Below are positions 1 through 14,007 of a stretch of 64,000 bases of DNA, one piece after another; the first letter of the stretch is position 1; the number at the start of each line of letters is the position of its first letter. The stretch is from Leptoclinus maculatus (Eukaryota; Chordata; Actinopteri; Perciformes; Stichaeidae): assembly GCA_032191485.1 (NCBI GenBank), contig JAVDOI010000009.1:18209843-18273842 (forward strand), read 5' to 3'. The notes beneath the pieces were generated by a model. It did not search any database and had not been told where the DNA came from. It saw only the letters and a list, made by a program, of their open reading frames with translations. The position numbers and the translations under genes were made by a program.

Positions 1-445
1 AGTGTGTCTGCCTTCTGTGTCTGCCTTCTGTGTCCTGTGGTTGCTATTGGGTCCTGATCCTGAACTCCCGTGACAAAAAAGTTTGTTGAACTTGTTTTCT
101 GTTCGAATTCTGAGATAAACGACGAGGTCACTCACAAAAAGTACCCATCTCAGTATAGCAAAAGAGATCGAAGGTAGTTTTTTTTATATTTATTAGTGTT
201 CGGGACATCTAGCTAATAGGAAAATGCAGACTTCATTACAATTACATTTTATCGTCATATTCAGCTTCCATACTGTCCCGAACAGGGTTGTAGACTAGTA
301 GTGCCCATATTGTAAACCTCAACATCATGTCCTTGATGTTGTGGTGTGTTAAGAAATGTCTAAAAAAATAAAATAAAATCAATCTCCAAATCGTACCTGT
401 GGAATGACTCACTCTTAAACTACATCACCTGACTTCCGGTGCATT
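1..445. other. noncoding, no gene seen
   Basis: AT-rich unique-looking DNA. The first 40 bases hold about three imperfect copies of a 13-bp unit (tgtgtctgccttc). No open frame of interest and no recognised repeat otherwise. Confidence 0.5.
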
Positions 446-500
446 TTTTCTGAGCGTGTAATAATGACGTGGATGAGTTTATATTGGAGTAACTTGATGA
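446..500 (+). repeat. fragment of MITE family X
   Basis: The run ctgagcgtgtaataatgacg and the following gtggatgagtttatattgga match the same internal stretch in the clearer family-X copy near 39320-39370 (taataatgccgtggatgggt, then tctattggagtt). Only a short, diverged internal piece survives here, with no terminal repeat. Confidence 0.35.
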
Positions 501-1540
501 TGATCTATTCTGCTGACCCCAAAATGATGGCAATGGCTGCCAAACAAAACTTGGAAGCTAACGATAGCTTCATAGCTGACGTTAGCATTTATTTATGCTA
601 ATTAAGGTTGAAGGAGAGACAAATAATGCAACAGTTTCAAATCATATATAATGCTGGATAAATGACATCTTCATATCAGGAAAAGGGAGAACAGCTGGGT
701 ACTAATACTCCTACCAGTGGAAACTAGCATTGTTCAGAGGATAACTAAGGATTCTCATATTAAAGGATTCCTTCATCATTGAATCAAGGAAGGGCTGAGA
801 TAGTTGGATGGCTGAATGAATGGATTGATAAAGAACAGGTTTTGGTTTATGCTCACTAACCCAGATGCTTCTTACTATTTTACTATCTATTAGTTCACTA
901 TAACTCTTGTCTTTTAACAGTGAGGATCTTCAAGTGTCCAACTATTTAACATCTATATGGATTCTTTGTAACTGCTCCATGGATAGTAGTGGAACACTCA
1001 AGCTCATGTTTCCTTGCATAATGGGATGATTTTGAGCAGAGAAAATGATCACACTTGAGCTATCGCATTGGTCTCTGACTGTGACGGACACTGGTGTGCC
1101 TCTCCACTATATGTTTCTATCATGCTGTGCCGTCAAGGGTAATATGTCGGTGGGAAAAGCACCACTAGTGCATGTACTGTTATGTGAAAGGACGCATCAT
1201 TAACCACCTATAAAGCTACACAGAGAAATAATCATTTTAAAGCCTTGAATGGATATTGCTTCTTAACAACCGTGGCTGACGGCAAAGTAAGACAAAAACT
1301 CAAGGTTATGGTTAAAGCTCCACTCTTGAGTGTTGCAATTAACTTATCAGTATTATGCACAAATTAAATACATGTAACACGTCGGAGATGAAGGCAATTG
1401 GGAGATGAGAGGAAGTGAATTAAGATGTAAAATTAGATTGCATGTGTAAATACTGTAGCTGCTGGCGTGTTGTAGCCCCATTAAGGCCACACCAGAGAGA
1501 AGACTGCAGCACTGGGCTCCTTCTGGACATCACTCACTCC
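501..1540. other. noncoding, no gene seen
   Basis: Unique-looking AT-rich sequence, including a small run of 'gctaacg/gttagc' words near 555-600. The open frames that start near its end are chance frames running into the pyrimidine-rich tract that follows. Confidence 0.5.
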
Positions 1541-1860
1541 GCTTCCTTGCAGCTTCCTCCTTTTCCCCTTTCTGTCACTCTGCCTCATCGTTCTCCCTCT
1601 CACGCTCTCCATCTCCATCTCTCTCTGTCTGAATCACTTCCCTCCTCCCACCCCTCCTTCCTCTTATGCCTCCCCGGAGAGAAGTCCTCGCTCATTTATT
1701 GCATCCTCCATGTGTCCGTCCTCCCTTCTTCCCTTTTTTCTCAGCGCCCCCATCTAACCCCACCATTACCGCATCAACTCCCAACTATTCCTCCCAACTA
1801 AAGCCACTTTATCTCTGTTTATCAGGGCTCGTCTTTTCCCTCTTCCCCTTGTACTGGTTT
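1541..1860. repeat. pyrimidine-rich tract
   Basis: About 320 bases dominated by C and T on the + strand (many tccctc, cttcc, tctctct words). It keeps two overlapping frames free of stops, which explains the ORFs of 119 and 92 codons here. Their serine/proline/leucine-rich products follow from the composition and do not suggest a gene. Confidence 0.6.
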
Positions 1861-4465
1861 CACTTGGTTTTTGGTCTTTTTAGCCAACCTCTTATCTTTA
1901 ATAAGGCAATAAACAATAAGTTGTTTCTCATATTTCTTTCCTAATGTGCCTCTACTTCTGCCCCCCTTTACGCCATCCTTTTTTCTGTAGTTGTCTCTTC
2001 CTAAAGCTCTCTCGTCTTTGACTTTTACTAGTCTGCCTTGTTTTATTTCCTCCTCTCTTCCACCATCTCTGTCTGTTTTGGCCTATTAAAATAGACAGGC
2101 GTCAACTGAGTTGAATACTGACAGCATCTCTAATTAAAATCCTTTTCTTTTTAAAATATAGAGGATGTTGAACTACAATGAGGAAAGTGTGCTACTTAAG
2201 GAGACGCTCCACCTTTATTTCATAAGGGGTACAAATATATAAAATATCTTGTGGCTCTGGAGTAAAGTCTAATGCTGCACATGTGTTCACACCAAATGGT
2301 AAGCACATTTTTGCTTCGCGCTTGCACGAGTTTGACTGCAAGAACATTTGTGTTCCTCACTCGCACTCAGGGCCATACCGTGTGTGTGTGTGTGTGGATG
2401 ATCGTGTCGTTACTACAGAATCTTTACTCAACTCTGAACAGCAGTATCACAGTGAAGACTGCATAGATGGAATTCACACATTAATCAGCCAAAATAAAAC
2501 AAATAAAACACATTTTGCTTTTGTTTGTTTCAAATCTTAAATGATGCAAACATGAAATGAAGAGGGTGAATATAGCTAGTAAATCATCTTTTATACACGT
2601 TTGCAGGAGAGACAAAGTCACAGAGAAAGAGGGAGGCAGTGAATACAGAGGGTATATATATATAACACTTTAATTAATCATTGTCAACATTTACTTTTAG
2701 ATATCTTGAAATTATTTTAACCTCTTCTGTATCTTCAGATTGTAGTGTGGATCATTTGTTGTTACATACAGATCATGTATTAACTTTATGAAAAACCGGG
2801 TACATTCATTTGTTCTGCATCCTTTAAAAACAAGTCCTTTAGATCCAGGAAGTGTACCGTCACCCCAGGAGGACCGCCATCCACCCTTTAGTGTGATTCC
2901 AAACCAAAAGTGGGCAGGGCAGACCAAATATTAATAATGAACTCTCCTTGTTTTGTTGGTAATTTAGGAACACGTTTGCTAAGTTGATGCACTAATAGTT
3001 ACTGTATGTGACTTGGCAAAATCAGACCTCCTCAGTTCCCCTCAGGTGTACTACGTCTTTTAGTCTTCATGTATTTCGGGTCGTTGTTTTGGTTGGGGGC
3101 TGTTTTTAACACAAATAGATGAGCTTTTAAATGACATATCTGCCCTAACATTTTTTAAAGTGATAGTAAGTCAATGTTGCTTGTTCTGCTGCCCAAAAGT
3201 GATGAAAAATGTATTAATGCAGCTTTAATATTCATCCTCAGGGAGAGGAGAGAAAGTATTAAAGAATTAGTGATGGATATGTTTCTTTTTTTTTCCCAAA
3301 AGTAAAAAATTATATTAGCTCAAGATTTATATACTTCACTGAAAAGATAATTCACAATATACAGTATGTGCACTAGAGCCTCCTGGTTTCAACACAACTG
3401 GTGCGTAAGTTGCATACCAGACCACGGTTGGCTTCCAAACTAGTTAGTTTGAACATATGTCATTGAGTGAGATTTAAAGAGACACTGCAGGGTCCAGATT
3501 TTCTCGTGTTTGCTGTGACTGAAGACAGAAAATGAGTCCAGCATTGAGGGAGAACGCTGCCGACGGCAGCGGCTAAACAGGCTGTAATGTAATCGCTCCT
3601 CCTCACCGCCAATGTATGTCCACTAAAAGTGCTTGTTGTTGCCACCGACAGGCTCAGATTTTTATTATAAGAGTATGACAACATTCTGAAAAGAACCCGA
3701 CAGAGAAATAAGAAGTCTTCTTCACCTTTGACTTGATCCATGTCTGTTTGTTATTGCGTGTCTCGCTCCAAGAAGTCTCGTTCTGAAATCTTACATCAGA
3801 CCCACATTCTTGAAATCAGCTCGATATTCAATCATGACATTGAACATCTTATAGATAACACTAAGCTACGCTTTCTGCACTCCAACACAACAAACTCTGA
3901 CAACACCAGCACTCATCTCTCCAACTGTCACTCACGTTTCCACCGTAGTCTTCAGACATGTCACATGACACAATAACAAGTAGACGATTTGGCTTTAGGG
4001 TTCTTTCCACACTTATAATAATCAGAGCCTGTCAGTGCCAACACCCAACAAGCACTTTTAGTTAATAAGGCTGCAACAGATCACAAAACTCACGGTTCGG
4101 ATCGTACCACGGGTTTGAGTCACGGATCAGCAAATAAAGCATCCAACATAACTTTGATTAACCTTTCTAACTTTTCCCTGAGCCAAGGTACAGAACGCTT
4201 TTCTTTTAGCAGCTGGTACACACGGCTCCAGACTATCTTTTTCACCACCGTCCTGCAAACATCCTCAAAAGACTGTATATATATATTCATGTTTCTCACC
4301 CAAAACTTTTTAACCAGCATGATGACATTTTAATTTACCATTGACCAATCATCAAGGATCATCTCCAGATCACATAGTTGTACTGAATATTGGCAGGAAA
4401 CTTAAATTCTCACTATGATGGTTAAACCGTGTTTATACATGAAATATGACCTCTGTATGACCCAT
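1861..4465. other. noncoding, no gene seen
   Basis: Contains a short (TG)n near 2379-2396, a short TA run near 2652-2664 and otherwise unique-looking sequence. The ORFs of 60-93 codons show no domain, no splice context and no shared codon bias. Confidence 0.45.
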
Positions 4466-4602
4466 CAGCATCAGGAGCAGTGGGCTGCTGTAAAGCAACT
4501 TGGGTTTCAGTGTCTCGCTCAAGGACGCTTCTAGTTGCAGACAGTAGGAGCCGGGGATCGAAGGACAACCAGCTCTATCCACTGAGCCACAACCCTGTTT
4601 AG
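4466..4602 (+). repeat. teleost SINE-like interspersed repeat (3' half)
   Basis: The segment contains 'catcaggagcagtgggctgc', 'tcagtgtctcgctcaaggac', 'gagccggggatcgaaggac' and ends near 'actgagccacaaccctg'. The same order of words ends the copies at 35433-35732 and 54501-54684. The 'gggatcgaa...' word looks like a tRNA B box, but I see no complete tRNA and call none. The family is abundant in percomorph fish; its exact database name is not certain to me. Confidence 0.65.
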
Positions 4603-7130
<2,528 letters not shown>

Positions 7131-7854
7131 CGCCCAAGTTAAATCCAAAACCAGGTGTAATCAAATGAGGACTAAAACCAAAAGAAGGCAAGAAATTGCA
7201 ACAAAATCATAACTGTAATTATTATTATTAATTTGCCGTTTGACAGTAACAGTTAAGAGTGTCAGGGATGACATGCAACAAAGATCCTCAGAGATCCTCA
7301 TCAATCGCCTACCAGAGCGCCCCCCCAATACATTTTTGGAGAGAGAAATTGAAAAAATAAATAAAAAGATCGAAGCAGCAGAGGCCAAGATTCCCTCACT
7401 TTTAGTTCACGGTATGGCTCTGCATCCTGGGATTTGGGGCATTTTATTCAAATTTATTAACTGTAGTTTTATTTGCTGGGCCTTTTGATGCATTCATGTG
7501 GTGTCAGAATAATCAGAAAAACGTGTTCCAGACTAAAGAAAATTCACGTGAATGTGCCCTCAAATCGTAACAACTCGGAAAGTCGTCAGTAATTTGGCAC
7601 AAGACTCATTGAGTTGATGTCATAATAAGCAGAAACATGTAGACGAAAGTACATTTTGGTTTGACTGTAAGAAACTGACAGAAAAGAAAGTTGGTTAATG
7701 TTCACCTGACAAAAGCATTCTGCAGCTCTCACCAGAGGGAAGCAGCTCGGCTGTTGGTCTGTAAGCTCACAAGTGACAGAAACACGACTGTCAGTTGTGT
7801 GAATGAGACGTGCTGTATTAGACAATTTGGGTTTGCTTTTTGGGCCAAAAAAAT
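7131..7854. other. noncoding, no gene seen
   Basis: Contains a short (ATT)n run near 7219-7232. The 82-codon frame at 7240-7488 includes a lysine/glutamate-rich stretch that would form a short coiled coil, but it has no flanking exon or known domain. Confidence 0.4.
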
Positions 7855-8132
7855 ATGAAGGTATATTTGTGTCTTTATTACGCAAACAAACAAAAAAATG
7901 TTGAGAGCAAATTTCTCGCACTGCAATCAAAAATCAAGTTTGTAAGTAAAAATATATAAACTGAGAATAAATTATTTGTTAGTTTTGCTTTAAAAAAAAC
8001 CTACGCTTTCAAAAGTTGAGTTTGGATGTAGTGGGCGGGGCATATGCTGCTGAATGAGCCAGGAGTTTCTATTGGTGGGTTCGACTTGGCTCTCGGTATC
8101 TTTGCGGAATAAAGACACAAATATACCTTCAT
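7855..8132. mobile_element. 278-bp MITE with 32-bp terminal inverted repeats
   Basis: The left end, 7855-7886, begins atgaaggtatatttgtgtct. The right end, 8101-8132, reads tttgcggaataaagacacaa and continues to ccttcat. As reverse complements the two ends agree at 31 of 32 positions (A/C difference at the twenty-seventh base). The interior has no ORF of note and includes a GC-richer stretch (gtgggcggggcatatgctgc). Flanks are aaaaaat and tataaaa, so a target duplication is not clear and the superfamily cannot be assigned from the sequence alone. Confidence 0.8.
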
Positions 8133-10325
8133 TATAAAAAGGTCAGTTTTGGCAAATTAGTGTAAAAAACAAATCTACAGGTGGAAGGAGGTAAGAGACA
8201 CTAGCTGTCAGGGTGGGACGTGTCGCCAGCCACAGCCATCGTGACATTTCTACCTTTCTCATAGAACTTTTTGAAGATGGAAAGACACACTGAATACTGT
8301 TCTCACAATGAGGACTGGCTTTAAATCTCAAAAAGGGTGAATTACACAGACAGCTGAATCCTAACACATCCTGGAACATTAGTATTAATCTAATCCCAGT
8401 CATCTTCCCGTGGAAGGCTGAATATGCTCTTTTCCCCCGTGTTACCACAGCCACATCATTTCTGATTAGAGGGACACGTTGCTCTTTATTCAGCAAACGA
8501 GCGACAGGAATTAGTTGGAGTCTGTCATCTTCATCTTCACCTTATTTCTTTTTTTGTCACACTCCCTCTGTGAGCTCTGGTAATTGTACCCGCTCTGGTG
8601 TCAGCAGAAGCACTGGAGGAGAGAGAGGCGAGGCAGAGAGCTTTAGCTGCGAGGGTCCTCGCGAGTCTTCTCAGAGGTGACACATTATGGAGGCAGCAGG
8701 AGAGCAGATTACCACCAGGCTCCGACTTAAACTCTTGATTACATTTGTCCTGAGCTCTGACTCCGTCTCCTGTCTGTGGATGGTACATACTGATGGGGGG
8801 GTTTAAGGGATGAAACGGGAGGGGGGGGGGGGTACACGTCAAAGAACTGCCCACTCACTGATGGCATAACCCTAACCCGTGCCCCATAGCTAGACACCGA
8901 TGACACACTAAAAGCTGGCTGTGATTAAAATTGCAATATGTTGTCCTTTCAGGGACATTATGTTATCCATCCAGCACCTGATGCATCGGCTCGACACAAG
9001 CCAGCTCGCTGATGGCTCAGGGGCTGCTTGCGGGTTAGCAGACACCAGAGTGCCACGCTGATTGCACCCCGTCACACCGTGATATGGTTATTAGCCTTCC
9101 ACCCGTCTGACCTGCCGTGTTTGGAGAATCCTTTAAAGCCCGACTGTTGTCTTTGCTCTGCCACTTTCTCCTTTCACTGTCAGTATTTCTAAGAAACCGC
9201 ATTCTCTCTAAACACTTGTATCTAGTTGCACAGCACTAATAATAAGATACATAAGTGTGAGCAGTAGAGTGGAGTCTTTACATTCACTCCACATAGACTT
9301 TGTGGAGAAAAGTCTGAGTGAGAATCAGGTTTTCACATGCAAGGAATTTGTTCTGGGTGCATAAAGAAGAAATATTAATATCGAATAAATATAATGACAA
9401 TAAAAATGTTAAATGTTTTATAATAATAATAGTAATTATGTAGAGTGTATCTGCTCAAACTGAAAAAAAGCAAAGATGTACAAAGATATACTCTTGGGGA
9501 AGTTTCACAGGTTCACAGTATTAAGAATAAAAATATGCAATATTCAGAGACACAAAAAATAAAAATAAAAACTCATTCCAAAGCATTTTTTGGAGTCTTC
9601 TCGCTTTCAGTTTAAAAAAGAAAACTAGAAGAACTCAGAGATTAAATAAAGCACTTAATAGACCTACATGTTGAAGGGGATTCATAAAACTGGTGACACA
9701 TGATGCAATGTACTGTAATATCTCAAAGAATCCGTAAAAAAATATATACATTTAATGCAGATCTCTTTTAAATTGTTCTGTGTGGTTTACAGACCGACAT
9801 CTACTGCTGATGTTTTCCAAGAGAACCACTGAACTGTGTAAAAGCACATTTTTATTTGAAGAAAAATATCAGTCCATTTCTGTGTTTCAGTTCCATAGAA
9901 AGCACAAACTGTCACTGCGGAGAAGTTCCAGAGAGACAGCGCTGCTCTCCGGTGCCGTCGACACGCTTTGGGACTGGAACTACAGAAAGCCTGCATGTCT
10001 CAACTCATCATGCCGTGCCATCGCTGCTCATGGGCAGTGGGCATCACTTTGTGCCAACAACAGCAGCCGGGTAAACAAAACAGTTGGTTCCATGGCGTGA
10101 TTCATTTTGACATGCCCAGGATCCAGCATCCTCACAGCCAAGGCATTTTAACTGAGTCATTTCTGGGAGTCAGCTGAGGGTCCTGAGTGAGGCCCCTGAT
10201 ATGAAACCCTGCTTAAACACTGAGGAGTTAAAGGTTGGCTCATAGGGAGGACCCACTGTACTGTAACGAGACCTCTGCATTCTCAAACAAACATCATTCT
10301 GCAATGACGGGTTTAAAAGAGATAG
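8133..10325. other. noncoding, no gene seen
   Basis: Unique-looking DNA with a 12-base G run at 8821-8832 and an AT-rich stretch around 9360-9660. Overlapping 60-117-codon ORFs on both strands show no family. The GC-moderate stretch 8930-9170 looks less repetitive than its surroundings but cannot be assessed further without alignment. Confidence 0.45.
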
Positions 10326-10829
10326 TACCGTAATTTCCGGACTATAGAGCGCACCTATATATAGGCCGCACCTGCTAATTTTTAAAAGAAAAAAGAAATT
10401 GTACATAAATAAGCCGCACTTGTCTATAAGCCGCAGGTGTCCCCGGCCACGTCATCGTGCGGGACCACCCCCCAGCTGCTCTGCAGGCGCGCCCCCGTCT
10501 GAAGCTCGAACATCTTCCTGAACTCCACCCGGCCCTTCTTGCGGTATTCGGCGACGAGCAGCTCCCCGAACGCGAGCAGGCTCTCCCCGGGGAGAGCGGG
10601 CGACACGCTCGTCTCAGCGGCCGACACGCTCGTGTCCGCGGCCGCGTCTGATGCGTGCGGGGTCTCGGAGTCGTCATCCTCTACAGGGGTTGCCCCGTGA
10701 TCCTCCTCTTGCGCGCCCGACACCCGGATGTTCGCGTCTTCTTCCATAAATTAGCCGTATCGTTGTAAAAGCCGCAGTCTCAAAGCGTGTGAAAAAAAGT
10801 AGCGGCTTATATGCCGGAATTTACGGTAT
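10326..10829 (-). mobile_element. TA-flanked TIR element ('ccgtaatttccgg' family)
   Basis: Left end taccgtaatttccggactat; right end ccggaatttacggta, whose reverse complement is taccgtaaattccgg. Repeated subterminal words 'aagccgca' and 'cggctta' lie inside both ends, and the element is bounded by TA, as expected for Tc1/mariner/pogo-type transposition. No transposase is present, so it is non-autonomous. The middle, about 10440-10745, is much richer in G+C than the AT-rich ends and flanks and carries the ORF annotated separately. The exact family name is not certain to me; the termini are a common type in fish genomes. Confidence 0.8.
10424..10747 (-). CDS. 107-codon GC-rich ORF inside the TIR element, unknown product
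   Basis: The frame starts at ATG (10747) just inside the right subterminal repeat and stops where it runs into the left subterminal repeat. It therefore fills nearly the whole interior. The predicted protein is acidic in its first half (many D, E, A, S, T, with DTSVSAA/ETSVSPA as a small internal repeat). It then has a more structured-looking part, about residues 60-97, with LLAFGELLVAEYRKKGRVEF followed by a basic/aromatic helix-like stretch. I do not recognise a family. The sharp composition change suggests captured host exon sequence or a domesticated reading frame carried by the element. An alternative frame on the same strand (10375-10677) is arginine-rich and is a by-product of the GC content. 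There is no evidence of a promoter or of expression. Confidence 0.35.
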   Translation of the reverse strand: MEEDANIRVSGAQEEDHGATPVEDDDSETPHASDAAADTSVSAAETSVSPALPGESLLAFGELLVAEYRKKGRVEFRKMFELQTGARLQSSWGVVPHDDVAGDTCGL

Positions 10830-11369
10830 TGGTCAGCAGAGTCAGCACACAATGTTCTTCTGATGTCGGCCACCTGTAATGATTAGGAACAGCTTTCAAA
10901 AGCAAAATGCTCTTGCTTTTTTAAAACACATTAGTCAATATCAGGGCTTTTGAAAGTCCTACAGATGCATTCACAATCATTTTCAATAGAAGCGGGTGAG
11001 TTGAAGCTACAAACACTATAAGCTGGTCTTTGTTCAGCGCTCCAATGATGCGTGAAGCGCCAACCAAGCATACGTTACTGCTTCACCATGTTCCGCTCAG
11101 TCTAAAGAATGCGGTTAGCCAGTTCTCAGCGCTATATGACAAAACAACTACTTCAACCAGCACTTGAGCAACACTTCAACGGCGACTCAGCAGCAATGTA
11201 GCTGGCCACACTAGCCCATTTTGTTGCTTTTGTCACTCATAGTGTGAACACAACATAACACTGTGGACCCCCCCTCAACACCCTCCGTCCAGGCCCCACC
11301 CCCAATTCCTGGGACATTCTGCACAGTAAATTGTCCCTTTCACGTAACACAGTATGTATCCCACATGTC
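10830..11369. other. noncoding, no gene seen
   Basis: Unique-looking sequence with a C-rich patch at 11268-11310. No ORF or repeat recognised. Confidence 0.45.
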
Positions 11370-11640
11370 TCCCTTCAAACGTTATGTGATGGTTGCACAC
11401 AATGTGTTAAAATGACGTGTTGGCACCACGGAAACAATTTGACATTAAGTTTAGGCAACAAAACAAGATTACTTAGATAGATATCGGAAAAACTCTTTAA
11501 TGTAACTTCACAATAACTCAACAGTTTGGGACACGAAGCGGCCTCGAGTACCAGTCTCATGGTTGAAAGCACTGTTTGTTTCACCCATCCACCCTTTCTG
11601 TTTGGTGCTGGTTCATTTGGGTCGATACCTTAAAGGTAGC
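11370..11640 (+). repeat. MITE family X, internal part (subfamily 2)
   Basis: Contains 'aagtttaggcaacaaaacaa', 'acttagatagatatcgg' and 'gtttgtttcacccatccacc', in the same order as the copies at 19020-19290 and 20033-20545. Clear terminal repeats are not visible at either side, so the copy is truncated or too diverged. Confidence 0.5.
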
Positions 11641-12716
11641 GAGTACAGATACCCAGCTCTATGGGCATTACATAACATGATTACAAACCCAGTCAAGCAG
11701 AGCTCCGACATTGCTGGAAGCACTCAGTGTGCTTTATGGTCATATCTTTTTCTGTGGATGTGAAGCACAAAGAGATCATTGATGAACTGATCAATAATCT
11801 GGCTTTGCCAAAAAGCCCCTAACTTGAGATCTACAAAACATTTAGTTCCACACCAGACCACATTTGGAATTTCTTCACAAGATATCTGATTTGGATAGAT
11901 TTTGTAAGCTGAGCAATCAATTAGCCTCAATAAACTTTCAAAGGACTACACTTTTTTACTATGTATCAAAAATAACTTTTTTAATCATGCTTGACATTGC
12001 TGCTGTGAGTTCAGTCCTCACATGGGGGAATAAAAAAGACATTTGAAACAGCCTTCACTTATCTAGCCAAGCTTCAATGCGGCTGTGAGAGACTTTCCGT
12101 AAACCAATTAGAGGAAGAAAAGGTCATACAGTAGCCTCGGAGAAAGAGATAAAAGTCCGATTGGATTGGTTCATGCTCTAATTTTGACCATCATACTTTT
12201 CACTTAGTTATTCAATTGAGCATTGAAGTAGAGAAGATGAGTTTATGCCCATTTCATTCCATCTCCAAATGCTACTGATAAAAAAGAGCAAACTTATCAA
12301 AATGGTTTGCAAGCAGCCCGATCGCTGTGTTCGTGTGATGCAGAATGTGCAGAAGATGAAAACTGATCACAATCTATAATGAAGTTTTGTAAGAATAACA
12401 ACAACATGAGACATGAGTTGCTTATCAGTGAAAACAAGGGAAAAGAGCAGTCTCCTGCATGGAGAAAATCCATTGCAGCACAACAAAACGTTTTATGAGG
12501 ACATCAAGCTCATTTCTTAAAAGTACAGCCCTGCAATTAATTGCCAATTCAGACTTTACATGTGCCTGAATGCATGTTTCTGTTTCTGGTGAGAACTAGA
12601 TCATGTTAGTGTGCTCACCCCATCCACTGACCCTACATGACCAATCCAATTCTTGTCAACATGTGGCACCAAACTTTCTCCCACAGATGTTTGATTGAGC
12701 ACAGATAGTTTCTGTT
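11641..12716. other. noncoding, no gene seen
   Basis: AT-rich unique-looking DNA. No gene, hairpin or tandem repeat worth reporting. Confidence 0.45.
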
Positions 12717-12845
12717 AACACGTTCTCACTCCTGACTCATCGAATACCGGCGCATGGTCAGTGGCCCGAGCTTTAGGTTCCCCTCTAGCGTCAGTTTGGA
12801 ACGTGTCAGGGACGTGGTGTCAGTTTACGCTCGTTACATGCACAG
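12717..12845 (-). repeat. MITE family X, terminal part
   Basis: Starts 'acacgttctcactcctgact' followed by catcgaataccggcgcatgg and tcagtggc. This matches the reverse complement of the right end of the 20033-20545 copy and the left end of the 59969-60240 copy. 'ggaacgtgtcagggacg' matches the internal word at 39237-39249. Only the end and the adjoining part are kept. Confidence 0.5.
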
Positions 12846-13045
12846 TGTCCTTACATGTTGACTTACTTAGTCATTCCACGCAATTGTTAAAAAAAAAAAT
12901 TCTATCAATTTAAATGCCTCCTTCAATAAAAGTGTACAAACATAACATAACATCCTTGTATAAGAAAGTATCTTTTTGTTGAGTTGACACCAACTTTTTT
13001 GGGATGACTGAGACAAAAATAGTCAAAATCACACAGACTGTATTT

Positions 13046-13704
13046 TAGGGCTGCAACTAACGATTATTTTAATAATCGATTAATCTGTCGATTATTTTTT
13101 CGATTAATCGATGAATCGGATTAAAAAAAGGCGAGTGAATAAAAACCTGTCTTTAGCCTTGTAAACTATACCACCTCTGCTTTACTACTGTTATTAACGA
13201 GCTAACGCTAATTGTCATCGCTGCGGACACCGGGCGGATCCGCACATCGAACGCGCCTAGTTCCTCACTTCAAAACGGAACAAAAGTAGGATTCTGTAGT
13301 GACTTACCCTGCTGTTGAACTCCCTTCCTCCTCATCAAGGGCTCCAACATGTTTACGTTTTAGGTGCTGAATCATCACCGTGGTGCTCCCGTGCCATGTC
13401 GCTTTTGCATATCTTGCACACTTTTTCGATTTATTTAGTGTGTAATGCTCCCTCACCTTGGATGACTGAGGTCGTACTGATTTCTCTGCCTCCGCCATGT
13501 GTTTCAGAACAACGTTACGGGTCTCTCCGGTGGTCTTTCCTCTACCTCCGATCCGCTCTTTTTTTTTTTTTATACTCAAACATCTCCGCGACTTATTGAG
13601 TGGTGTAATAGTCGCGCGACACAACGAATCGATAATGAAATTCGTTGCCAACTCTTTTAATAATCGAATTTTATCGATTTTATCGATTCGTTGTTGCAGC
13701 CCTA
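13046..13704 (-). mobile_element. hAT element A, 659 bp, with perfect 8-bp target duplication
   Basis: Ends are tagggctgcaactaacgatt at left and gttgttgcagcccta at right. The element is flanked on both sides by the same 8 bases, ctgtattt (13038-13045 and 13705-13712). The 8-bp duplication and the end sequence are diagnostic of hAT transposons. Subterminal regions are packed with attaatcgat/aatcgatt words, probably transposase-binding sites. Inside is one exon-like ORF with a BED zinc-finger remnant on the minus strand, so this is a deletion derivative of an autonomous element. Confidence 0.93.
13304..13498 (-). pseudogene. hAT transposase exon 1, degenerate BED zinc finger
   Basis: The open frame extends upstream to 13651, but the natural start is probably the ATG at 13498 (product begins MAEAEKSVRP), giving 64 codons. 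Residues about 17-46 match the BED-finger pattern of hAT/ZBED transposases: aromatic-containing lead-in, KKCARYAK, then a spacer and MIQHLKRKH. The expected C-x2-C pair is broken, because the second cysteine is a tyrosine, while both histidines remain. Immediately before the stop lies aggGTAAGT, a strong 5' splice site, as expected at the end of a first transposase exon. The remaining exons (catalytic RNase H-like core and C-terminal dimerisation region) are absent within this element. Confidence 0.7.
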
Positions 13705-14007
13705 CTGTATTTGTTATACTACATTCAGAAAATGGGTAAACTATGTATCCCCTAAGGCAGTATTTCTCAAACTGTGGGGCGCAGGGGGAAATGCAGAATT
13801 TTTTTATTTCAAGAACTTTATTGAGAACTTCACATATTACAAAAATACAAAGTACACGGACGTAAAACTAAGTCATTAATAAATGCATGGCGAAATGCCT
13901 GTACCTTCGTGTAAATGTTTACGTTACGATTGCGCATGCGCGACGGCCAAGATCCTTGGCGACTCACATGTGTAGCTTAGTGTGCAACATGAAGAGACAT
14001 TATCGAG

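Noticed and set aside
1442..1801. 119-codon plus-strand ORF
   Set aside because: Composition-driven frame in a pyrimidine-rich tract.
4540..4560. tRNA B-box-like word in the SINE-like repeat
   Set aside because: No acceptor stem, D-arm or anticodon arm around it; it does not make a tRNA gene.
7240..7488. 82-codon ORF with a coiled-coil-like stretch
   Set aside because: Lysine/glutamate-rich part arises from an A-rich segment; no supporting exon structure.
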